A stretch of 6,141 nucleotides of DNA from an uncultured Alphaproteobacteria bacterium (GTDB lineage: Bacteria; Pseudomonadota; Alphaproteobacteria; RF32; CAG-239), in contig CALXVW010000043.1 in assembly GCA_944392185.1 (NCBI GenBank), positions 1 to 6,141 on the forward strand, in the 5' to 3' direction. Position numbers and translations under genes: made by a program. Below, piece after piece: positions 1 to 3,934 of the stretch (position 1 is the stretch's first letter; each line of letters begins with the position of its first letter). Under the pieces are notes generated by a model. That model saw only the letters and a list, made by a program, of their open reading frames with translations, searched no databases and was not told where the DNA came from.

Positions 1-1946
1 ACAAAGCTTTGCCTTCGGAAAGAGAATCTTCTGAAAATATTGAGGATATCATGACTAATATCTCAGATATGGGTATTAGTATTATCGCCGAGTCTGATGT
101 CGACAGCTTTGAGCCTGAGGCAATCGAAGATGATGATTATGACGAAGAAGATGACGAAAGCGGCAATTTTGATGAAAATGAACTCGGCCGCAGCGATGAT
201 CCGGTCAGAATGTATCTTAAGGAGATGGGATCTGTCGAACTCTTATCCAGAGAGGGCGAAATTGCCATAGCCAAGCGTATTGAAGCCGGTAAAACCGTTA
301 TGATCGACGGCTTGTGCGAAAGCCCGATGACCATTAAGGCTATTGCCGGTTGGCGCGATGAACTGGTTAACGGCACTATGCAGCTGCGCGATATCGTCGA
401 CTTGGAAATGATGTATGGCGCCGATGTCGAGGGAATGGAGTTTGAAGAAGATGACACTTCAGCCAGTGAAGATTTGGAAAAAGTAGCCGAAGAGCTTGCC
501 GAAAAAGAAAATATGGAAGATATGGATGATGATCTTCCTGAAGACGATATGGAGCTTGACAGCGCCGTTGACGACGAGACGGAAGATGATGGCGCTGATG
601 ATATGGGCGAAGGGGAAGACGGAGAAACTCATGAAGGCGAAGATGAAGACGATCTCGACGGTAACGGCGGGCGCTCTTCTGCCTCTGTTTCTGCCATGGA
701 AGAGGCGCTTAAAGAACCGGTTTTGGATATCTTAAATAAAATTTCGAGCTATTATGATGATTTGAAGAAAATCCAAAATCAGCGCGTGGCCGCAATTATT
801 GCCGGCAAGAAAATTACTGCGACGGTTGAAAAACACTATCTGCAGGTTAAAAAGGATTTGGTTGAGTTGATGAGCTCAATCCACCTTAATGCCACCCGTA
901 TCGAGCAGTTGGTTGAGCAATTAAATGATTTGAACAAACGTCTGATGGGTTTTGAAGGCAAATTGATGCGTTATGCTTTGTCTTGCAAAATCAAACGTGA
1001 AGACTTTTTGGAGGCTTATCAGAAATCAGAGCTTTCTCCCAATTGGTTGGAAGATGTTTCTCATAAGAAAGATAAACATTGGCAGGCTTTTGTTGAAAAA
1101 TATGGCGCAGAGATTGTGGAACTCAGAGAATCCGTTGCGCAAATGGCCCAAGAGTGTGGTTTGCCTATCAGTGAATATCGCCGTATGGTTGACACCATCA
1201 AAAAAGGTGAGCGTGAGGCCGAAAAAGCCAAAAAGGAAATGATTGAAGCCAACTTGCGTTTGGTTATCTCTATTGCCAAAAAGTATACCAACCGCGGATT
1301 GCAGTTCTTGGATCTTATTCAAGAAGGCAACATCGGCTTGATGAAGGCGGTTGATAAATTTGAATATCGCCGTGGTTATAAATTCTCTACTTACGCCACT
1401 TGGTGGATCAGACAAGCAATTACCCGTTCTATTGCCGACCAAGCTCGCACCATTCGTATTCCGGTCCATATGATTGAGACAATTAACAAGTTGGTGCGTA
1501 CTTCTCGTCAGATGTTGGCAGAAATGGGACGTGAACCGGTGCCTGAAGAGTTGGCAAAACGTTTGTCGATGCCGCTTGAAAAGGTTCGCAAGGTTATGAA
1601 GATTGCCAAAGAACCAGTTTCTTTGGAGGCCCCGGTCGGAGATGAAGAAGATTCTTCTTTAGGCGATTTTATTGCTGATGACAGTGCTTTGCAACCTTTG
1701 GATTCTGCTATCCATTCCAACTTAAAAGAAACTTGCACCAGAATCCTTTCTTCTTTGACCCCGCGTGAGGAGCGTGTTTTGCGTATGCGCTTTGGTATCG
1801 GAATGAACACTGATCACACCTTGGAAGAGGTTGGTCAGCAGTTTAATGTTACGCGTGAGCGTATTCGTCAGATTGAGGCGAAGGCTTTGCGCAAGCTCAA
1901 ACATCCGTCACGTTCGCGCAAGTTGCGGAGTTTCTTGGATCAATAA
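1..1946 (+). CDS. rpoD: RNA polymerase primary sigma factor RpoD (sigma-70), 5' end cut by window
   Basis: Principal sigma factor, which binds core RNA polymerase and recognises -10/-35 promoters of housekeeping genes. The gene enters from the left edge; the first whole codon is at position 3 and reads K-A-L-P-S-E, the end of sigma region 1.1. The TTG at 9 is therefore an internal Leu codon, not a start, and I estimate about 50 residues are missing. Counting from that Leu: region 1.2 (DDPVRMYLKEMG) is near 62-98. A highly acidic non-conserved insert lies at about 140-225. Regions 2.1-2.4 (NLRLVISIAKKYTNRGLQF, then FSTYATWWIRQAITRSIADQ) are near 414-482, and region 3 is near 490-570. Region 4 with its helix-turn-helix (TLEEVGQQFNVTRERIRQIE) is near 575-645. 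The order and full-length C-terminus rule out an alternative sigma factor such as RpoH. The stop TAA at 1944-1946 is followed at once by a terminator. Only the true start is uncertain. Confidence 0.97.
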   Translation, partial: KALPSERESSENIEDIMTNISDMGISIIAESDVDSFEPEAIEDDDYDEEDDESGNFDENELGRSDDPVRMYLKEMGSVELLSREGEIAIAKRIEAGKTVMIDGLCESPMTIKAIAGWRDELVNGTMQLRDIVDLEMMYGADVEGMEFEEDDTSASEDLEKVAEELAEKENMEDMDDDLPEDDMELDSAVDDETEDDGADDMGEGEDGETHEGEDEDDLDGNGGRSSASVSAMEEALKEPVLDILNKISSYYDDLKKIQNQRVAAIIAGKKITATVEKHYLQVKKDLVELMSSIHLNATRIEQLVEQLNDLNKRLMGFEGKLMRYALSCKIKREDFLEAYQKSELSPNWLEDVSHKKDKHWQAFVEKYGAEIVELRESVAQMAQECGLPISEYRRMVDTIKKGEREAEKAKKEMIEANLRLVISIAKKYTNRGLQFLDLIQEGNIGLMKAVDKFEYRRGYKFSTYATWWIRQAITRSIADQARTIRIPVHMIETINKLVRTSRQMLAEMGREPVPEELAKRLSMPLEKVRKVMKIAKEPVSLEAPVGDEEDSSLGDFIADDSALQPLDSAIHSNLKETCTRILSSLTPREERVLRMRFGIGMNTDHTLEEVGQQFNVTRERIRQIEAKALRKLKHPSRSRKLRSFLDQ

Positions 1947-1947
1947 G

Positions 1948-1979
1948 AAAAAGGGCCGACAGAAAATGTCGGCTTTTTT
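1948..1979 (+). terminator. rho-independent terminator of rpoD
   Basis: A perfect six-base-pair stem GCCGAC/GTCGGC (1955-1960 with 1968-1973) encloses a seven-base loop and is followed by six T. An A-rich stretch before the stem can pair with the T tract. It begins within ten bases of the rpoD stop, so it very likely ends that transcript and separates rpoD from the tRNA region. Confidence 0.92.
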
Positions 1980-2015
1980 ATATGTAAAAGTTTGAGAATT
2001 TTATGCAAAAATTGC

Positions 2016-2044
2016 TTGACGGCGGCAAATAATTCGCTTAAGTT
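2016..2044 (+). promoter_or_regulatory. putative sigma-70 promoter for the tRNA region
   Basis: TTGACG (2016-2021), preceded by C as in the common alphaproteobacterial CTTGAC form, is followed after 17 bases by TAAGTT (2039-2044). The -35 is good and the -10 is weak. It lies after the rpoD terminator and points into the region with the degenerate tRNA copy and the intact tRNA. If it is the only promoter, the tRNA precursor would carry a leader of roughly 300 nucleotides including the first repeat element. Inferred from sequence only. Confidence 0.5.
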
Positions 2045-2091
2045 CTAGGTGCTGCGGATGACAGAGGGGTGTTTGTTCTGAAGTTTGAAAC

Positions 2092-2133
2092 AGGCAATGT
2101 TTTTTGGGGCAAAAGCTCAGTTGGTTAGCTGGA
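2092..2133 (+). repeat. degenerate copy of the tRNA leader and tRNA 5' third
   Basis: The 16-base leader AGGCAATGTTTTTTGG occurs here and again at 2335-2350, an offset of 243. The similarity continues into the tRNA: GGGGCAAAAGCTCAG here against GGGCCCATAGCTCAG there, then TTGGTTAG in both. Copies diverge after 2128. The acceptor bases have changed and no matching 3' strand is apparent, so this is not a working tRNA gene. The D-arm can still fold through a different pairing (AGCT with AGCT around CAGTTGGTT). Later words (CAGG..C..GCTC near 2284-2295 and GGTTCTGATGCC near 2317) vaguely recall an anticodon arm and T-arm, which might mean a whole decayed tRNA with an insertion, but that is weak. 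Confidence 0.75.
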
Positions 2134-2281
2134 GGAAAAAATATCTGCCCGATGGCAGAGATTTTGACGGAAGGTGCCGCGCAGTTAGATTGCGACCAAG
2201 TGGCAACGCGGGGAGCAATCGTTACGAGCAAACGACAGGAGCGCAGTTAGCGAGGTGGTTTAACCGAGCTTTACGAAGCGA
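2128..2281 (+). repeat. hairpin-rich repeat element, copy A
   Basis: Copy A shares a collinear series of words with copy B (2509-2622): GCTGGA, two bases, AAAAAAT, a hairpin, GCGAC, GGCAAC, CGTTACGA and CGAAGCGA. In A these are at 2128, 2136, 2138-2165, 2192, 2202, 2220 and 2274. The first hairpin pairs 2138-2149 with 2154-2165 (11 of 12 positions, loop CGAT). A second small hairpin GCTT-TACG-AAGC is at 2268-2279. A reading frame of 79 codons crosses the element, but it looks composed of tRNA and repeat sequence and has no recognisable domain, so I do not call it a gene. The function is unknown; a small non-autonomous mobile element or a structured RNA are both possible. Confidence 0.55.
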
Positions 2282-2348
2282 CTCAGGTCTGCTCTTGGAA
2301 AGAAATTATTTTGCAGGGTTCTGATGCCTTATGTAGGCAATGTTTTTT

Positions 2349-2425
2349 GGGCCCATAGCTCAGTTGGTTAGAGCAGGCCGCTCATAACGGTCTGGTCGTT
2401 GGTTCGAGTCCATCTGGGCCCACCA
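2349..2425 (+). tRNA. tRNA with anticodon CAT, probably tRNA-Ile2 (lysidine-modified)
   Basis: A complete 77-base cloverleaf. Acceptor GGGCCCA (2349-2355) pairs perfectly with TGGGCCC (2415-2421); D-arm GCTC/GAGC; anticodon stem GGCCG/CGGTC with loop CTCATAA, anticodon CAT at 2383-2385; T-loop TTCGAGT; discriminator A; encoded CCA at 2423-2425. A CAT anticodon means initiator Met, elongator Met or Ile2. The perfect C-G pairs at acceptor positions 4-5 and the overall resemblance to known Ile2 tRNAs (C4-G69 and C5-G68 are recognised by TilS in E. coli) favour Ile2, which reads AUA after lysidine modification of C34. The initiator is excluded because position 1 pairs with 72. Oddity: the T-stem (GTTGG/CCATC) has a T-T mismatch at its second pair. 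Confidence 0.93.
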
Positions 2426-2426
2426 T

Positions 2427-2460
2427 AAAAAAAGCTCTCCCTTCAGGGGAGAGTTTTTTT
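2427..2460 (+). terminator. rho-independent terminator after the tRNA
   Basis: A perfect seven-base-pair stem CTCTCCC/GGGAGAG (2435-2441 with 2447-2453), five-base loop TTCAG, and seven T. It starts just after the encoded CCA. The A tract before the stem makes it potentially bidirectional. A nearly identical copy ends at 2717, offset 257. Confidence 0.93.
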
Positions 2461-2481
2461 ATGGTGAATTCATAATAGATT

Positions 2482-2504
2482 ACTCGAACCAACGAGGTCG
2501 TTGG
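2482..2504 (-). repeat. inverted copy of the tRNA T-arm, with overlapping palindrome
   Basis: ACTCGAACCAACGA (2482-2495) is the exact reverse complement of tRNA bases 2396-2409, which form the 5' T-stem strand and T-loop. The same stretch is part of a small palindrome, CCAACGA-GG-TCGTTGG (2489-2504). A read-through transcript could pair this segment with the tRNA T-arm around the terminator. Whether it is a relic of an inverted tRNA fragment, an attachment-site trace or chance cannot be told from one sequence; a 14-base exact match 73 bases away is unlikely to be chance. Confidence 0.6.
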
Positions 2505-2508
2505 GCTC

Positions 2509-2622
2509 GCTGGAACAAAAAATGTCCAGTGGACATTTTTTGCTGAGAGCTATAGCTGTTGGTAGGCGGCGACTTGCCGAAAGGCAACAAAGACGGCGTT
2601 ACGACGGGCTTGACCGAAGCGA
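2509..2622 (+). repeat. hairpin-rich repeat element, copy B
   Basis: Second, shorter member of the family seen at 2128-2281, with the same words in the same order: GCTGGA 2509, AAAAAAT 2517, hairpin 2516-2542, GCGAC 2569, GGCAAC 2583, CGTTACGA 2597, CGAAGCGA 2615. It also carries a hairpin TTGCC-GAAA-GGCAA (2574-2587) closed by a GNRA-type tetraloop, a 10-base palindrome AGCTATAGCT (2548-2557), and GCTT-GACCG-AAGC (2608-2620), matching the small hairpin of copy A. A 101-codon frame crosses it and runs on through the terminator into the antisense of the GtrA gene, so I treat it as spurious. Mobile element or structured RNA; function unknown. Confidence 0.55.
2516..2542. repeat. 27-base perfect palindrome (13-base arms, one-base centre)
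   Basis: Arms 2516-2528 and 2530-2542 are perfect reverse complements around G2529. Each arm contains six A or T and the core TGTCCA/TGGACA. As RNA it would form a 12-pair stem with a three-base loop. It sits at the position of the imperfect hairpin in copy A (2138-2165). It resembles a bidirectional terminator or the core of a palindromic repeat, but no gene adjacent to it obviously needs a terminator. Confidence 0.8.
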
Positions 2623-2662
2623 AGTTATTGAGCGCCAACTCTCCAAATCTACGCAGCAAGAT

Positions 2663-2677
2663 GAGTCCATCTGGGCC
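2663..2677 (+). repeat. duplicated fragment of the tRNA 3' end
   Basis: GAGTCCATCTGGGCC repeats tRNA bases 2406-2420 exactly (T-loop end, 3' T-stem and most of the acceptor 3' strand), offset 257. It lacks the final C and the CCA. The duplicated terminator follows at the same offset, so the direct repeat covers tRNA 3' end plus terminator. It includes the same unusual CCATC that causes the T-stem mismatch in the intact tRNA, so the two share a recent origin or exchange sequence. Confidence 0.85.
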
Positions 2678-2685
2678 TTTCAGCT

Positions 2686-2717
2686 AAAAAACTCTCCCTT
2701 CAGGGGAGAGTTTTTTT
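2686..2717. terminator. bidirectional rho-independent terminator between convergent units
   Basis: The stem CTCTCCC/GGGAGAG (2692-2698 with 2704-2710) with loop TTCAG is flanked by six A and seven T, so it can work on both strands. On the plus strand it would end transcripts crossing repeat copy B. On the minus strand it serves the GtrA-family gene, whose TAA stop (2716-2718) overlaps its edge. It duplicates the tRNA terminator apart from one missing G before the stem. Confidence 0.9.
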
Positions 2718-3210
2718 ATTTAATAACATCAAACATGCTTAATAGTTTTTCCCAACGGCGGAGGGGAGAGGGTTTGCGAAAAGCAAAGTGTTTGAACAAC
2801 AAGTAATTGGTCACCAGCAAAAAGCCAATGGCTACAGCTTGTGCCAGATATAAATTCCAATCCAACTTCTCAACCAACAACATTAACACGCCGGCATTGA
2901 TAAAATAGCTCAGAATCCAAATAGAAATGCTTTTTAGGTATTCTTGCAAATGATTTCCCTCAGTGGCAAAAACAAGTTTTTTGTAAGAATAAAAGGCAAT
3001 AAAGGAAGAAATCAGCCACATCAGCAGCAAGGTCAGTTGGTAGTGCATGGTGCTAAGAATCAGGCTCAGCAATACAAATATGACGTATCTCAGCCCCATG
3101 TTGAGTGAGGCTAAAAGTGCAAAACGGAAACGTTCATCGGTTTCAAACCAATGGTCTACAAAAGTTTTTTCTTTGGTGATAAATTTTTTTATTGATTCTG
3201 ATATCTTCAT
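2716..3210 (-). CDS. GtrA-family four-helix membrane protein
   Basis: A 164-residue integral membrane protein with four predicted helices near residues 31-53, 58-77, 94-113 and 119-139, a short charged N-terminus and a basic C-terminal tail. The paired patterns F-Y-S-Y-K-K-L-V-F (after helix 2) and N-Y-L-L-F-K-H-F-A-F (after helix 4) are typical of the GtrA/DPMS-like family. Characterised members help move or present polyprenyl-phosphate-linked sugars for surface glycan modification; the substrate here is unknown and no glycosyltransferase gene is adjacent. I chose the ATG at 3208-3210 because AAGGAG (3217-3222 on the complementary strand) sits six bases before it. An upstream ATG at 3231 would add MQRKEKK, would contain this ribosome site and would lie at the predicted transcription start. 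The gene ends within the shared terminator and is convergent with the tRNA region. Confidence 0.88.
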   Translation of the reverse strand: MKISESIKKFITKEKTFVDHWFETDERFRFALLASLNMGLRYVIFVLLSLILSTMHYQLTLLLMWLISSFIAFYSYKKLVFATEGNHLQEYLKSISIWILSYFINAGVLMLLVEKLDWNLYLAQAVAIGFLLVTNYLLFKHFAFRKPSPLRRWEKLLSMFDVIK

Positions 3211-3216
3211 CTTTTT

Positions 3217-3222
3217 CTCCTT
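3217..3222 (-). promoter_or_regulatory. ribosome binding site fixing the GtrA-family start
   Basis: Read on the minus strand, AAGGAG lies six bases before the ATG at 3210. It would be inside the coding region if the upstream ATG at 3231 were used, so it supports the shorter 164-residue protein. Confidence 0.75.
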
Positions 3223-3234
3223 ACGTTGCATAAA

Positions 3235-3262
3235 AACTTAATTCTGCTTCTCCAAACTTCAA
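3235..3262 (-). promoter_or_regulatory. putative promoter of the GtrA-family gene
   Basis: On the minus strand TTGAAG (3257-3262) is followed after 16 bases by TAAGTT (3235-3240), the same -10 hexamer as in the tRNA-region promoter. Transcription would start near 3228, a short leader holding the ribosome site. Weak -10; prediction only. Confidence 0.35.
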
Positions 3263-3271
3263 GAATATCTG

Positions 3272-3300
3272 TTGGAAAAATCCTTTCTTGCTCTTATCTA
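3272..3300 (+). promoter_or_regulatory. putative promoter of the conserved unknown gene at 3327
   Basis: TTGGAA (3272-3277), 17 bases, TATCTA (3295-3300). It would give a leader of about 20 bases containing GGAGG at 3313-3317. It lies in the divergent intergenic space with the GtrA-family promoter. Moderate hexamers; prediction only. Confidence 0.35.
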
Positions 3301-3326
3301 TTGCTAAAAAGCGGAGGAAATTATCT

Positions 3327-3821
3327 ATGGTGATTGTTTGTGATAAAATGCAGCAAGGTTATTCTTATGAATATACCGCCAAAGAGGGGCAAGATTTTGC
3401 TCCTGAATTTACGCCGGAACTCACGCCTCAAAAAATGCTCGAGCTTGGTGTGTTTGAGGGGCATTATATGACTGACTGCCAAAACGAATTTCCTGCTTGC
3501 TGGTTTAAAAATGCTAAGCTTTCACCTCAAAAACCAGATGTTAACTGTAATTACTTCAAGATAAAATCAAGGCAGCCGCTTTCTATCTGGCAGCAGAAAG
3601 GGTGGATTTTTCCACCTGATGTGCGCGGCTGGTTTCAGTGGTATTGCCGCTATTATATGGGACGAAGAATTCCCGATATTGATGCCTTGCAAATTAAAAG
3701 GTGGCGCGCTTTCAGGCGCCACAAAGCGCAAATACTCAACAATTGTTTGGCTTTTGATATTGATTGTCGAAAACGCCAGCGCCAAGCTTTGCTCCAGTGG
3801 GCTTATGATCCTTTTTTCTGA
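3327..3821 (+). CDS. conserved protein of unknown function, 164 residues
   Basis: I recognise the conservation pattern of this soluble protein from uncharacterised bacterial homologues but cannot assign a function. Conserved-looking blocks are LTPQKMLELGVFEGHYMTDC (32-51), DVRGWFQWYCRYYMGRR (98-114), QIKRWRAFRRH (122-132) and CRKRQRQALLQWAYD (147-161). It is rich in Trp, Tyr, Arg and Cys (seven Cys: 5, 51, 58, 74, 107, 140, 147) and very basic in the second half, which would suit nucleic-acid or nucleotide binding, though that is a guess. No signal peptide or membrane segment. I chose the ATG at 3327 because GGAGG (3313-3317) lies nine bases before it; the TTG at 3288 in the same frame would place that site and the likely promoter inside the gene. 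It is divergent from the GtrA-family gene and followed by a 113-base gap with no terminator that I can see, so read-through into the reductase gene is possible. Confidence 0.85.
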   Translation: MVIVCDKMQQGYSYEYTAKEGQDFAPEFTPELTPQKMLELGVFEGHYMTDCQNEFPACWFKNAKLSPQKPDVNCNYFKIKSRQPLSIWQQKGWIFPPDVRGWFQWYCRYYMGRRIPDIDALQIKRWRAFRRHKAQILNNCLAFDIDCRKRQRQALLQWAYDPFF

Positions 3822-3876
3822 TGTCTTTAGAGCTTGCTCCAAAGTGTTGGGGATAAAGAGAGATATCTGTTGGGGT

Positions 3877-3905
3877 TTGAGCTAAACTGTGTGAATATCT
3901 ATTCA
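3877..3905 (+). promoter_or_regulatory. possible promoter of the reductase/ferritin operon
   Basis: TTGAGC (3877-3882), 17 bases, TATTCA (3900-3905) in the 113-base gap before the reductase gene. Both hexamers are imperfect and I see no clear regulator operator next to them. Confidence 0.25.
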
Positions 3906-3934
3906 AGTAGGGCCATTAACCTAGGAGATGTATT

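Noticed and set aside
2085..2324. 79-codon plus-strand reading frame upstream of the tRNA
   Set aside because: It reads through the tRNA 5' copy and repeat element A, has no recognisable domain and no clear ribosome site; better explained as repeat sequence.
2106..2330. Group I intron interrupting a tRNA, as known in some tRNA-Ile(CAU) genes
   Set aside because: I find no group I core signatures such as the P7 pairing, the inserted sequence lies in the D-arm rather than the anticodon loop, and no downstream tRNA half clearly follows.
2045..2330. RNase P RNA, tmRNA, 6S or SRP RNA
   Set aside because: None of the universally conserved blocks of these RNAs is present.
2349..2425. Initiator or elongator tRNA-Met
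   Set aside because: Bases 1 and 72 pair, excluding the initiator; the C-G pairs at acceptor positions 4-5 and the whole acceptor stem fit tRNA-Ile2 better than elongator Met, although elongator Met is not strictly excluded.
2501..2806. 101-codon plus-strand reading frame downstream of the tRNA
   Set aside because: It crosses a perfect palindrome, a tRNA fragment and a terminator, then runs antisense into the GtrA-family gene; no coding evidence.
3822..3934. Terminator or operator in the gap before the reductase gene
   Set aside because: A short GAGC-TT-GCTC inverted repeat (near 3829-3838) has a two-base loop and no T tract; no recognisable FNR-type or other operator palindrome is present.
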